NCBI RefSeq assembly: GCF_000143885.2
Contig: NC_018581.1
Location: 3,224,001-3,288,000 of the forward strand
Length of the DNA: 64,000 bases
Direction: 5' to 3'
DNA from: Gordonia sp. KTR9
GTDB lineage: Bacteria; Actinomycetota; Actinomycetes; Mycobacteriales; Mycobacteriaceae
A program made the position numbers and the translations under genes. The notes under the pieces were generated by a model. The model had not been told where the DNA came from and did no database searches. It saw only the letters and a list, made by a program, of their open reading frames with translations. Positions 44,628 through 54,057 of the stretch are shown in pieces; the stretch's first letter is position 1, and every line of letters starts with the position of its first letter.

Positions 44628-45821
44628 ATGACCAGCGTAGAGAAACCCGGCACTTGCCCCGTACACTCCATCAACCCATTTGAGGCGCGACCGGCGGGCG
44701 AATGGATAGCCCAGTTCGACCAGCTCCGCGATGAGGCGCCGCTTATCAGCAACGAGTTCGGCGTGCCCCACTACATCGTGACCCGGTACGAGGACATGAT
44801 GGCTGTCTACCAAGATGCGAAGACGTTCTCGAGTAGGGCGGTCAGCGTTTTCGATCCCGAACCCGGGTACAAATGGATTCCGGAGATGCTCGACGGCGAC
44901 GAACATCGTCAATGGCGTAAGCAGTTGGGTCCACTGTTCTCGCCCAAAGAAGCTGACAAGCTCGAAGACAAAATCCGCGCGCGCGCCATCGAGCTCATCG
45001 AGCCGATCGTCAACGGCACCGAGTGCGACTTCATGGAAGCCTTCGCCTTCAAGTACCCGACATCGATCTTCCTCGAACTGATGGGCCTGCCCGTCGAGGA
45101 TCTCGACAAGCTCATGGTGTGGGAACACGACATCCTGCATGCGACGGGTGACACCGAGGAAGTGACCCGGACTCGGATGGCTGCGATGAACGCGGTGATC
45201 GAATACTTCGGGTCGATCATCGAAGCCCGCCGCGAGCACCCGCAGGACGACCTCATCAGCCAGGCGCTGGCGTTCGAGATCGACGGCGAACCGGTGAGCG
45301 CGGACGACATGAACTCCTTCTGTCTCCTCATGTTCATGGCAGGTATGGACACCGTGTCGGCGACACTAGGACTGATCTTCCATCACCTGGCTGCCAATCC
45401 AGATCATCGGCAGATGATCCTCGACGATGAAGAGCTAATCCCTTCGGCGATCGAGGAGTTCATCCGGGCCTACGCAATTGTGGTTCCCGCGCGGCAGGCC
45501 ACAAAAGACACCGAAGTCGCCGGCTGCCCCATCCGTAAGGGCGAGATGTTGTCACTTCCACTCAACGCGGCCACTCGCGATGGCAACGTCTACGACGACG
45601 CGACCGAAATCATCCTTGACCGAAGCCCGAACAATCACATCGGGTTCGGCGCAGGACCCCATCGCTGCCTCGGTTCGCACCTCGCCCGCCGCGAGCTACG
45701 CATCGCACTCGAGGAGTGGCACAAGCGCATCCCGCACTACCGCCTCGCAGAGAACGCTGCACCGATGGAAATGGGTTCTCAGCTCGGGCTCAACTCGGTC
45801 CCCATCGTCTGGGACCGCTGA
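44628..45821 (+). CDS. Cytochrome P450 (bacterial class I)
   Basis: This 397-residue P450 has the I-helix FMAGMDTVSAT, the ExxR motif in EEFIRAY and the heme loop HIGFGAGPHRCLGSHLARRE with Cys near 347. The start MTSVEKPGTCPVHSINPFE follows AAAGGAAG. The composition recalls terpene-hydroxylating P450s such as P450cam and P450terp relatives, whose proteins also begin around CPVH. It forms a unit with the ferredoxin and lies with a mycofactocin-type SDR and aldehyde dehydrogenase: hydroxylation followed by oxidation. Substrate is not evident. Confidence 0.94.
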   Translation: MTSVEKPGTCPVHSINPFEARPAGEWIAQFDQLRDEAPLISNEFGVPHYIVTRYEDMMAVYQDAKTFSSRAVSVFDPEPGYKWIPEMLDGDEHRQWRKQLGPLFSPKEADKLEDKIRARAIELIEPIVNGTECDFMEAFAFKYPTSIFLELMGLPVEDLDKLMVWEHDILHATGDTEEVTRTRMAAMNAVIEYFGSIIEARREHPQDDLISQALAFEIDGEPVSADDMNSFCLLMFMAGMDTVSATLGLIFHHLAANPDHRQMILDDEELIPSAIEEFIRAYAIVVPARQATKDTEVAGCPIRKGEMLSLPLNAATRDGNVYDDATEIILDRSPNNHIGFGAGPHRCLGSHLARRELRIALEEWHKRIPHYRLAENAAPMEMGSQLGLNSVPIVWDR

Positions 45822-45839
45822 ACCGCTAGAAGCGACGAA

Positions 45840-45889
45840 CGAGAGTCCCTGGGTGAGACGGCAGGGCGGCATCCCGCCAGAGACTCTCG
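45840..45889 (+). terminator. Hairpin after the P450 gene
   Basis: CGAGAGTC (45840-45847) pairs with GACTCTCG (45882-45889), and an inner GGCGG-CATC-CCGCC stem lies within (45865-45878). It starts 18 bp after the P450 stop. Confidence 0.7.
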
Positions 45890-46056
45890 CAAGCAGCCGA
45901 CTATCGCGACGTTGCTCTGCGCAGTGACGCAGCTACTTGATCAACCGAAAACGATCTCAATCGACACCGGGCCGACACCCACTCTCGCCGTTGATCATTC
46001 GGCATACCGAATGGTGCGCGGTAGGTGTGCTCACCATGTGAGACACGTGGAGGATC

Positions 46057-46571
46057 AGATGAGTGAATCGCCCGCGGAAGTGGTCGTTGTCGGCGCGAGT
46101 TTCGCCGGTGGTGAGGTCCCTGCGTACGCGCCGTCTCGTGGACTGTCGGAGAGTCCGGTCGAACCGGCATCGATGCCGCTCGCAGAGGCGCTCGCTGAGC
46201 AGGTTGGCGGGCTTATCTCGCACCGTGCTGCGTACAAAACGGACACCCCGATCAGGACGACGCGCTGCTCTATCAACTTTCGCACCGTCGGCATCGGCGT
46301 ACCGACCAACTCTTCGACCCCGACGCAACGGACGGGCCGACCCGACGCACTTTCGCCGACGGCTTCACCGAAGACCTGGGCATGCTCAGAAGCCAGCCAG
46401 GCGCAGATCGGCATGAAACTCGATGACACCGGCTGGAACACGGCGTGGTCAGGCAACTACGGATTCGACTACCTGATACGAGCCACCACAACTTCGTCGG
46501 ACTCGGCGGAAACGTGCGAGACGAGTAAACCGACTTCACCGCCTTCATCGACGGAACCGGTGCCCCGCTGA
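46057..46571 (+). pseudogene. Degraded gene, possible DUF1254-type tail
   Basis: An ORF beginning MSESPAEVVVVGASFAGG quickly loses protein-like character. Another frame reads DQDDALLYQLSHRRHRRTDQ then FADGFTEDLGML. The original frame later gives DTGWNTAWSGNYGFDYLIRA. The last resembles the start of the conserved region in DUF1254/DUF1214 proteins. The switching frames indicate several indels in a once-functional gene. Assignment is tentative. Confidence 0.45.
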
Positions 46572-47064
46572 TCGGCGGGGGTTCCCTAGCGAGTACAACG
46601 TGAATGGCTGCCGAACCGAGGACAGCAGCGGACACCAGAACCGCGAACGGGACGGCCGTGAGGAACAGTCCGAGGTCGGGAATACAGAACCCGGAGTCGG
46701 AACACACGTACTGCTGGCCAGCGTATTCGCGGACTTGAAGGATGGACAGCGTGAGCGCGATTGCCCACAGTATTGCGAAGGGGACTGTGGCGGCCACGCT
46801 TCTGCCGGAGATGCGTAGTAGTACCGAGCTGACCAGCAGTGCAGCCGCCGCGAACGCTGCTTTCGTGTGGTAGTCCACCACCAGGTGGACACTGTCGGTC
46901 AGAGTCTTGTTCGGCGCTGTCCAGCTGTCAGTCGTCGGGGACAGGACCGAGAACACGGTGAGCCAACGATGAGAAATCCGCGCACTGAAGTCGTTGACCC
47001 TGTCGGCACCGAGATGTCCCGGCTGACGCAGCCAACGGCGAAAATCAGCATCGCAAGCCAGCAT
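46273..47064 (-). CDS. Hypothetical membrane protein, probably 3'-truncated
   Basis: The minus-strand frame has three good hydrophobic segments: AAFAAAALLVSSVLLRI, ATVPFAILWAIALTLSIL and LGLFLTAVPFAVLVSAAVL. A VCSDSGFCIPDLG loop with two cysteines precedes the third. Beyond about 46557 it runs antisense through the relic at 46057-46571 and no longer looks like protein, so the natural end appears lost. No ribosome site precedes the ATG at 47064. Family not recognised. Confidence 0.45.
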   Translation of the reverse strand: MLACDADFRRWLRQPGHLGADRVNDFSARISHRWLTVFSVLSPTTDSWTAPNKTLTDSVHLVVDYHTKAAFAAAALLVSSVLLRISGRSVAATVPFAILWAIALTLSILQVREYAGQQYVCSDSGFCIPDLGLFLTAVPFAVLVSAAVLGSAAIHVVLAREPPPISGAPVPSMKAVKSVYSSRTFPPSPTKLWWLVSGSRIRSCLTTPCSSRCHRVSCRSAPGWLLSMPRSSVKPSAKVRRVGPSVASGSKSWSVRRCRRCES

Positions 47065-47070
47065 ACGGGG

Positions 47071-47087
47071 CCGAAGGCCGCCTTCGG
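47071..47087 (-). terminator. Hairpin after the ABC transporter operon
   Basis: CCGAAGG-CCG-CCTTCGG is a perfect 7-bp hairpin 12 bp beyond the stop of the last ABC transporter gene. Confidence 0.6.
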
Positions 47088-47099
47088 TTAACAGGGAAG

Positions 47100-47831
47100 C
47101 TACGACGCGGACGCCGTGCGTCCGGCGGGGACATAGTGCTCCTCAACCGCCTGGGTCGCACCTTCGGCTGGACCCTGCCAGGCCAAGCTGCCGCGTCGGA
47201 TGACCAGGGCGGAGTCGGCCATCTCCAGACTCCGATGTACGAACTGCTCGATCATCAGGACGGCCGTGCCGGCCGCAGCCGCCGATTTGAGTCCCTCAAA
47301 GACCATGTCCACCATCTTCGGGGCCAGACCCAGCGACATCTCGTCAGCGATCACGAGTGGTGGTCGCAACGCCAACGCCCTTGCGAGCGAAAGCATCTGC
47401 TGCTCTCCGCCGGAGAGGGTCCCGGCCCGCTGGCCGAGGCGCTGAGCCAGCACGGGGAAGTACTGGACCGCGCGGTCGATGCACTCTGAACGTTGGCTGC
47501 GTGGCCGGCTCACCGTGGCGATGCGGAGGTTGTCGCCGACACTTAAACCAGGAAAGATACCGCGGCCCTCCGGCAGGTACATCAGTCCCGCTCGCGCGAT
47601 CTTGTCCGCCCGCATGCCGACCACCTCGGAACCGGCGAAGACGATCGAGCCCTCGCTCGGACGGACGAGTCCGCACAGTGCCCGGGCCAGCGTCGTCTTG
47701 CCCGCTCCGTTGGTGCCCAGGACGGCGGTCACGGAACCGGTGCGGACGTCGAACGACACGTCGTGCACTGCCAGTGCCGGTCCATAGCGGACGGAGAGGT
47801 TCCTTACTTCGAGGACGTGATCGGTGGTCAT
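47100..47831 (-). CDS. livF: ABC transporter ATP-binding protein, LivF type
   Basis: The 243-residue ATPase has Walker A GTNGAGKTT, the LivF-typical MYLPEGRGIFPGLSVGDNL, signature LSGGEQQML and Walker B LVIADEMSLGLAP. It is the second nucleotide-binding subunit of a hydrophobic-amino-acid-type uptake transporter. Its start overlaps the LivG-type stop (ATGA). In catabolic islands such transporters often import aromatic or other organic acids rather than amino acids, so the symbol denotes family, not substrate. Confidence 0.9.
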   Translation of the reverse strand: MTTDHVLEVRNLSVRYGPALAVHDVSFDVRTGSVTAVLGTNGAGKTTLARALCGLVRPSEGSIVFAGSEVVGMRADKIARAGLMYLPEGRGIFPGLSVGDNLRIATVSRPRSQRSECIDRAVQYFPVLAQRLGQRAGTLSGGEQQMLSLARALALRPPLVIADEMSLGLAPKMVDMVFEGLKSAAAAGTAVLMIEQFVHRSLEMADSALVIRRGSLAWQGPAEGATQAVEEHYVPAGRTASAS

Positions 47832-48694
47832 TGGTGAAGTCCTGCCGGTTCGGAAACGGGTGTGTCGGACGTGGGCGTGTCGGGGGTCGCGATCTCGGTG
47901 GCGTCACCGAGATATGCAGCCCGAACGGTCGGGTCGCGCCGGATCTCCGCCGGCGTGCCGTGCGCGATGAGCTTGCCGAAGTCGAGAACGTAGACCTCGT
48001 CGGACATACCCAACACCAGGTCGACGTCATGCTCGACCAGTACCAGAGCGACCGAGTGTCTGGTCCGCGCGTCCCGCAACACCCTTGCCAGATCCCGTGT
48101 TTCGGACTCGTCCAACCCCGACGACGGTTCGTCGAGGAGGACCACCCGGGGATCGGTGATCAGCGCTCTGCCCACCTCCACCCGGCGGGCCACGCCGAGG
48201 GGGAGACCAACTGCGAGTCGGTCGGCGTCGTCGGTCAACGACAGATCGTCGAGAAGCGTGTCCACCGCCGCGTCATCGCTCGTCGTCGACATCCGCAGCC
48301 CGGCTCCGCGCAACAGGTCGGTCCACAGCCGCCGGGGAGCCGATCGGACCCGTTTGGCCAGGATCAGGTGTTCGCGAATCGTCAGATCCGAGAACAATTC
48401 CGGATGTTGAAAAGTCCGCGCAACGCCCATCGTCGCGCGGTGCTGGGGCCCGCTGTGGCGGGTCTGTTCGACGCCATCGAGGAACACCGAACCCGACGAG
48501 GGTCGCAAGTACCCCGACATCACATTGAACAATGTGCTCTTGCCGGCACCGTTGGGTCCGACCAGGCCGACGATGGAACTGGGCGCGACCTGCACGCTCA
48601 CGTCCGCGAGCGCCACCAGTCCACCGAACCTCTTCGTGATGTCGACGGTGGACAACACGGGACCATCGGCCGTCCGGCTCTCGGCGTGCTTCAC
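47828..48694 (-). CDS. livG: ABC transporter ATP-binding protein, LivG type
   Basis: The 288-residue ATPase has Walker A GPNGAGKSTLF, RTFQHPELF and Walker B VVLLDEPSSGLDESE. The signature is degenerate: LPLGVARRVEVGRAL lacks the usual Gly-Gln pair. EHDVDLVLGMSDEVYVLDFG supplies the H-loop. The GTG start overlaps the permease stop. It pairs with the LivF-type subunit. Confidence 0.9.
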   Translation of the reverse strand: MKHAESRTADGPVLSTVDITKRFGGLVALADVSVQVAPSSIVGLVGPNGAGKSTLFNVMSGYLRPSSGSVFLDGVEQTRHSGPQHRATMGVARTFQHPELFSDLTIREHLILAKRVRSAPRRLWTDLLRGAGLRMSTTSDDAAVDTLLDDLSLTDDADRLAVGLPLGVARRVEVGRALITDPRVVLLDEPSSGLDESETRDLARVLRDARTRHSVALVLVEHDVDLVLGMSDEVYVLDFGKLIAHGTPAEIRRDPTVRAAYLGDATEIATPDTPTSDTPVSEPAGLHQ

Positions 48695-50709
48695 CGTGCC
48701 ACCTCTCCCTGTGCCTGTTGCGCTGTCGGCGTGATCATGTCATCACCAGGTGGCGACGTGGTGGACGGGCGGCGGCCAGCACTGCGCCCCAATTGTTTTA
48801 CGAGACCAGTGATCTGGCGGGACTGAGTCGCGACTACCCCCTCGGGATCGCGGGCGACGAGGATTGCGCCGACGCCGAACAGGACGGTGGGCACGTCACC
48901 GAGCGAGTGTGGGAGGTAGGTCGAGAAGATGCCAGGGAAGACAGTGAGCGCCATCCCGGCGAACAGTGCGGCGATGTTCGAACGTACGCCCATGGTGACA
49001 AGCACTGCGAGCCAGACCATTCCGAGGATCGCCGAGTAGGTGAGCGGGGTGGCCGCTCCCGCATACAGAGCCATCATGCCGCCGCCGACTCCCGCTGTTG
49101 CCGAGGCCAGTACGGCGACCATCAGCTTTGCCTGCACCACGTTGATCGCGATCGATCGCGCACCCGCTTCGCTGGAGCGGACCGCCGCGAGGGCCAACCC
49201 CGCAGTCGAGCGTCGAAAGTTGAGTACCACCAGTGCGGCGAGACTGAAGACCACGAGCCCGAAGTAGAGGAAGTCGGCATCGGTGCGCAGCCAGTCCGGT
49301 CGCAGCACGGCGATTCCGGCGCCGTTGTTCTCGATCCATTCGCGCGTGAACATCATCGTCTGGATCAACAACGCAAAACTCAGCGTGACCAACGCTATGT
49401 ACAGGTTACCCAGCCGTATGGTGACGAGGCCGATGACGAGTCCGAACAGCGACGTGACCACCGCTGCGGCGAGCAAGGACGGGATGACGGGCCAGCCGAA
49501 CTCGGTCACTAGTTGGGCGGTGGTCACCGCGCCGATGCCGGCCAGCGCAGCCTGACACAACCACACCATGCCGCCCTGACCGGTGAGCAGGGTGAAAGAC
49601 AAGAACACGATCGCCATGCAGATGCCCTGCGCGACGAGGCCGACCCAGTAATTGGGCAAGACCTGCGGCAGCACAGCGACGCACACGAGCGCGATCAGTA
49701 CGCCCGGCGCGATGAGCGGACCCCGGGATCCTTGGGAGATGCGGCGCACGCTGCCTCCCACGGTCTTTGCGGTACCCGTGTCGACAACCGCGATCGCCCG
49801 GTCCAGTGCCCCGCCGACACCGGTGTCCTCGTCGGCGCCCCGGCCGGTGACGCGGTAATAGAGCAACACCATGAGCATCAGGGCGAACGGCGTGCTTGCG
49901 ACGACGGCGGTGGTCCAACTGCTGTCGGATGGCAACTGACTCTGGATCACGGTGGTGAGCCATCCGATGAGCAGGCCGGCGACAATGGCGACGCCGACAC
50001 TGACGAATCGGGCGATCACCACCGCGGCGAACGCGGCGCTCACCAGGAGGATGAATTGATCCGACGACAACCCGACGGTTGGCGCCACGAGGACACCGGC
50101 GACGCCGGCGAGGAATGAGCTGAACGCCCAGACCCCCACCGACACCAGCCGAGTGTTGACCCCGACGAGCTGAGACATCGCTTCCGTGTCGACCATCCCC
50201 CGCACCACCAGGCCGACCTGGGTGAACTTCAATGCCAATCCGCCGACGACCACGAGCAGCACCAGCGCACCCATCATCAACACCTGATTGAGGTTGATGG
50301 CGACGCCGCCGACTCGGTAGACCGCTACTGGCTCGGGAGCAAGGCCGGGGACCACGGTGACCGCGAGGTCTCCGAAGATGAGCCTGCTGGCCGCGGGCAG
50401 GGCCACCGAGAGCCCGATGGTTGCGACTATCTTGATGAGTGTCGATGACCGCCGGATATGTTGAAACAACGCGAAATAGAGCGCGACGCCCAGCAGCGGG
50501 CCGCCGATCAACACCGCTATGACGAACGCCGGGAGGATTCCCATGCTTTGCTCGCTGTGCAGGAAATAGTAGAAGCGTGCCAGGAAGAAAGCCATCGGAC
50601 CGAACGCGAAGTTCAGTACGCCGGCGGATACGTAGGTGATGACCAATCCCGAGGCGACGATCGCATAGATCGAGCCCAGGGCGAGTCCGGCCACCGTGAA
50701 TTCAAGCAT
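48691..50709 (-). CDS. Fused LivH-LivM permease
   Basis: This 672-residue protein joins both inner-membrane permeases of a branched-chain-amino-acid-type ABC transporter. The N-terminal half (about 1-290) begins GLALGSIYAIVASGLVITY and has LNFAFGPMAF, as in LivH. The C-terminal half (about 330-640) has LVTIRLGNLYIALVTLSFALL and GGMMALYAGAATPL, as in LivM. The halves are joined by a charged linker. A single fused subunit is less common than two separate genes. It ends with a 4-bp overlap to the LivG-type gene. Confidence 0.9.
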   Translation of the reverse strand: MLEFTVAGLALGSIYAIVASGLVITYVSAGVLNFAFGPMAFFLARFYYFLHSEQSMGILPAFVIAVLIGGPLLGVALYFALFQHIRRSSTLIKIVATIGLSVALPAASRLIFGDLAVTVVPGLAPEPVAVYRVGGVAINLNQVLMMGALVLLVVVGGLALKFTQVGLVVRGMVDTEAMSQLVGVNTRLVSVGVWAFSSFLAGVAGVLVAPTVGLSSDQFILLVSAAFAAVVIARFVSVGVAIVAGLLIGWLTTVIQSQLPSDSSWTTAVVASTPFALMLMVLLYYRVTGRGADEDTGVGGALDRAIAVVDTGTAKTVGGSVRRISQGSRGPLIAPGVLIALVCVAVLPQVLPNYWVGLVAQGICMAIVFLSFTLLTGQGGMVWLCQAALAGIGAVTTAQLVTEFGWPVIPSLLAAAVVTSLFGLVIGLVTIRLGNLYIALVTLSFALLIQTMMFTREWIENNGAGIAVLRPDWLRTDADFLYFGLVVFSLAALVVLNFRRSTAGLALAAVRSSEAGARSIAINVVQAKLMVAVLASATAGVGGGMMALYAGAATPLTYSAILGMVWLAVLVTMGVRSNIAALFAGMALTVFPGIFSTYLPHSLGDVPTVLFGVGAILVARDPEGVVATQSRQITGLVKQLGRSAGRRPSTTSPPGDDMITPTAQQAQGEVAR

Positions 50710-50740
50710 GGGTCAACCCAATCCGTCGATTGTCCATCGA

Positions 50741-51961
50741 TCAGTCGATGTTGTCGCCGCAGTAGGGCGTGTCGACGACCGGTGTAAAGCTCTCCCCGCG
50801 GAGTTCGGACACGTACATGCAATTGCCGTAGTTCAAGCCTGGTCCCGCCGGGACGAACTCGGGAAACGAGGCGGTGCCCGCCATCAGACCGTCAGCGTTC
50901 CATCCGGTGTCGTCTCGCAGCTTGGTGACGAAGTTCTCGCGGGTGAGGTCGTCACCGGTTAGCCGCAGGCCGTACGCGAAGAGGTCGACGTCGGTGTAAC
51001 CGCCGGCGACGGCGAACCCCGGTGACCCGGTGAAGCCTTGCCCCTCGAGTGCCGACACCATCGCCTTTGTCGCGTTCGTGCCGAGCTCCTTGGGCTGGTA
51101 GTGCATGACGAACTGCATGCCCTCGGCGCCTTGTCGTGCGGACGGGTTGTCGAGGAGCTCCTGACCGTAGCCGGTGCCTGCCATGGCGAGCTTGAGATTG
51201 ACGCTCTGCTGCTTCAATGCCGCTGCGAGGGCGTAGATGCCGTTGGGGGCGAGGGCGACATAGAGGCCGTCGACGCCGGAGTTCTTGATGGCGAGCGCGG
51301 TGGGGCCGAAGTCGGCGGTGGTCTGGTCGATCGATGTGTTGACCAGCGGGACGTCGATACCACCCGACTTGATCGATTCCGCCACCTTCTCGGCGGCAGT
51401 CTTGCCCGAAGCAGTGTTCAGCCCGATGGCCGCGGCCTTCGTCACGCCAGCCTTCTTGAACCAATTGCCATACGTTGTGACCACCGAAGCCTCGGTGTTC
51501 GCGGGCTGCGTGCCGAAGAAGTTCTCGCCGTGGGCCCACTGCGGTGCTGAATCCCAACTGCCGCCGATCACAGGAACGCCCTGCTGCTCGAGGTAGGCCG
51601 CTGCGGCATTGGCGGTGTAGGTCCACGTCATGACGGCGAATACCCCGCGCTGTTCGACAAGAGTCTTGGCAGCCGACTGTGCCCCAGCAGGGGTGGAGGC
51701 GGAGTCTCCGATCACCAGTTCGAGTTTGCGCCCGTTCACACCCCCGGCAGCGTTGATCGCATCAATCCGGGCCTTCGCACCGATGTCGGCTCCGACGCTT
51801 CCGGCCGCTGCGGGGCCGGTCACGTCATACATCAAGCCGACCTTGACAGTATCGCCCGCGCTGACCGAGCTTCCATCCCCACTGCCGGCATCGGCACACC
51901 CGGCCGCGAGCATAGCGGCGACGACGATCGCCCCCGTAGAGCTGATGAGTTTGCGCTTCAA
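50741..51961 (-). CDS. ABC transporter substrate-binding lipoprotein (LivJ/K type)
   Basis: The product is a type I periplasmic-binding-fold protein of about 406 residues. The N-terminus MKRKLISSTGAIVVAAMLAA with lipobox Cys at 22 is a lipoprotein signal, followed by VKVGLMYDVTGPAAA. The TTG at 51961 with upstream GAGG at 5-nt spacing is preferred to the ATG at 51985, where AGGAG abuts the codon. It is the first gene of the 47100-51961 operon and captures the substrate outside the membrane; the ligand is unknown. Confidence 0.88.
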   Translation of the reverse strand: MKRKLISSTGAIVVAAMLAAGCADAGSGDGSSVSAGDTVKVGLMYDVTGPAAAGSVGADIGAKARIDAINAAGGVNGRKLELVIGDSASTPAGAQSAAKTLVEQRGVFAVMTWTYTANAAAAYLEQQGVPVIGGSWDSAPQWAHGENFFGTQPANTEASVVTTYGNWFKKAGVTKAAAIGLNTASGKTAAEKVAESIKSGGIDVPLVNTSIDQTTADFGPTALAIKNSGVDGLYVALAPNGIYALAAALKQQSVNLKLAMAGTGYGQELLDNPSARQGAEGMQFVMHYQPKELGTNATKAMVSALEGQGFTGSPGFAVAGGYTDVDLFAYGLRLTGDDLTRENFVTKLRDDTGWNADGLMAGTASFPEFVPAGPGLNYGNCMYVSELRGESFTPVVDTPYCGDNID

Positions 51962-52011
51962 CAGAACCTCACTCGTGAAGTGCATCTCCTCCAGGAGACG
52001 CGGTGATCTGA

Positions 52012-52028
52012 ATCACGTAGATAGTGAT
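52012..52028. promoter_or_regulatory. Inverted repeat upstream of the ABC operon
   Basis: ATCAC-N7-GTGAT lies 51 bp before the TTG start, beside an AT-rich stretch (TATTTATTTAA). It may be the operator/promoter of the transporter operon. Confidence 0.35.
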
Positions 52029-52595
52029 ATTTATTTAACGCATTGTCAAGCCACCAGAAGCAAGGGCCTCGAACGACGCCCCCATGGGTCAGGACGGTCC
52101 AGGTCTAGTCGGGACCTTGGCACGGCGAACACGGATGCTCGAGTACAACGAGCTGCAACCGCGGCCTGTCAACATGCCATTGGCCCAACTCCCGCGGGTC
52201 CACAACAGAACGCGCGCCTGCTGACCGCCATGCAGACGAAGGGGAAGCGGTTCCAACATTTTCAGGCGCCGGTGACCGGTAGCCGAGGCAGGCCGTCCAC
52301 CCAAGCGCCAGTCGGCAAAGTGGTCGTCACGCTACCTATACGTGTCCGACCCGTCTCGTTGTGTCCCGCGCCAGGACCTGATGCATCCGATGTACTGGCC
52401 AGGCGACGAGGCCATCATGGCCCTGCAGTTGAACAGTCGAAAGGTGGCTCGCGAATCCCGACCTGAAACGCGCCGGGCCAGATGACATCCTGGTGATGCG
52501 CCGAATCCCCGGGTGACAACAAAGGCGCACGCGACGTTTCGCGACCCCGACCAGGAATCCTCGATCGTTGCATCGTGGCACGTCATGGGATTATC
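52029..52595. other. Gap without a supported gene
   Basis: About 570 bp upstream of the ABC operon hold several short frames on both strands with stops and no recognisable motif. Nothing supports a functional gene; decayed coding sequence is possible, given the truncated TetR next to it. Confidence 0.4.
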
Positions 52596-52915
52596 TCACG
52601 ACGCGTTTCGTGCGACGAGAAGGCCGTCGAGCAGGACATCGACGAACCGGACCATCGGCTCGTAATCCTCTGCAAAATAAGTGATTCCGTTGAGAAGCAT
52701 CAGTAGGTCGAGTGTGCTGATGTCGTCGCGAACTACCTTTTCTCCCGAGTCGGCGAGTAACAGATCCGCTGCGGCAACGAGACGATGCTTGATTTCACTG
52801 TGAGACGGCTTATGTTCGCCGAGAACTGGTTTCAGCGCTTGGGGCATACCACGCTTCTCGCCGACGAACTTAACGAACTCGATGGCCCACTGCCGCAGCG
52901 CGTCGCCACGATCCT
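52596..52915 (-). pseudogene. TetR-family regulator relic, DNA-binding end deleted
   Basis: The minus-strand frame ends with a typical TetR effector domain (ALRQWAIEFVKFVGEK, LVAAADLLLADSG, LLMLLNGITYFAED). Upstream of this the frame becomes Arg/Pro-rich because it is antisense to an MFS relic. The N-terminal helix-turn-helix is absent. The break point coincides with the truncated start of the MFS relic on the other strand. Confidence 0.75.
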
Positions 52916-53731
52916 GGCCGGAAGCGCGGCGGTTTTCTCGACTTCGTCGGGGCTGCGGCCTCGTCGGCCGGCTTGGTCGCTTTGCTGCTCGGAGTGTCCA
53001 AGGGAGCCGACTGTGGATGGACCTCGGCACCCACCGTCACTGCTCTCGTGATCGCGGTCGTGGTTCTGCTCTACTGGGGGTGGTGGGAGCTCCGAACCGA
53101 TCGACCACTCGTCGATCTCGAGGTCTCCGCGCATCGTCAGGTACTGCTGACCAACGCCGCGTCGGTGGTCTTTTCCTTTGCGATGTTCGCCGCGATGATG
53201 GTGTTCCCGCAGGTTGTTCAGCTGCCAGCAGCAACAGGCTATGGCCTGGGCGGCTAACTGCTGACAGCCGGACTGGTCATGGCACCCTTTGGCGCCATGC
53301 TCCTCGTCTCTGCGCCGATCTCGGCGAGAATCACCACCGCCCGCGGACCACGAGTCAGCCTCATGTTGGGTGCCGTGATCGTCGCCGCAGGCTACGGCAT
53401 CGGCGTTGTCATGCTCAATGCGATCTCGGAACTGGTACTCATCGGCGCCGTCATCGGTGTCGGAATCGGTGTGGCATTCGGCGCCATTCCTGCGCTGATC
53501 ATGGCGGCGGTACCACCGGAACAGACCGCAGCTGCCAACAGCTTCAACGCCCTGATGCGCGCCTTGGGCACCGCGGGCGCCAGCGCTGTGGCCGGTCTGA
53601 TCCTGTCACAGTTGACGACGACCACTGGGCCTGTGGTTCTACCCAGTTCGGAGGCATTCCGGGCGATCATGGCCCTAGGCGCTGTAGGCTCACTGCTGGC
53701 CCCTGGCTCTTGCCGCGTTCCTGCCCCGTAA
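52916..53731 (+). pseudogene. MFS transporter relic, 5' end deleted, with stop and frameshifts
   Basis: The sequence from GGFLDFVGAAASSAGLVALL onward is the C-terminal part of a DHA2-type MFS transporter. Early on the frame shifts. YGLGG is followed by an in-frame TAA at 53255-53257 and then LLTAGLVMAPFGAM resumes. Near 53700 a further frame change separates LGAVGSLLA from ALAAFLPRNN. The N-terminal helices are missing. With the TetR relic it forms a former divergent regulator-exporter pair. Confidence 0.8.
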
Positions 53732-54057
53732 CAACGTTTCCGCAGTGCATACTGTCAGCTGGACGCCTGACGCCGTACGACCGTCTGCGCCGTTCAAGAT
53801 GTGAGTTCAAAGTCGCTTTGTGCAGCAGCATTGATGCAATCAACGCCTCATCGACGGGAGCTGACAGGGCCGGCATGTCAGCTCGCTCGATCCGATGTGT
53901 CGACCGGCGGCGAAGTTCGGCCTCGAGGGCGTGCTCACCGAGCGGGTGTAGTCGGGTACCTGAAGGTTCGGCGCCTACGAAGATTCCCAGAGTGGATCGG
54001 AGGGCCCGCCGTTCTGGCGGCACCTCATCAGCGATGGGTGTCGGCGGCGACCGGATG
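53732..54057. other. Gap between MFS relic and hydrolase gene
   Basis: This 326-bp stretch has no supported gene. A minus-strand frame (ALEAELRRRSTHRIERADMP) could be a helical fragment of another regulator, but evidence is too thin to name it. Confidence 0.35.

Noticed and set aside
47357..48826. 489-aa plus-strand open frame
   Set aside because: It is antisense to the ABC ATPase genes, which have clear Walker and signature motifs.
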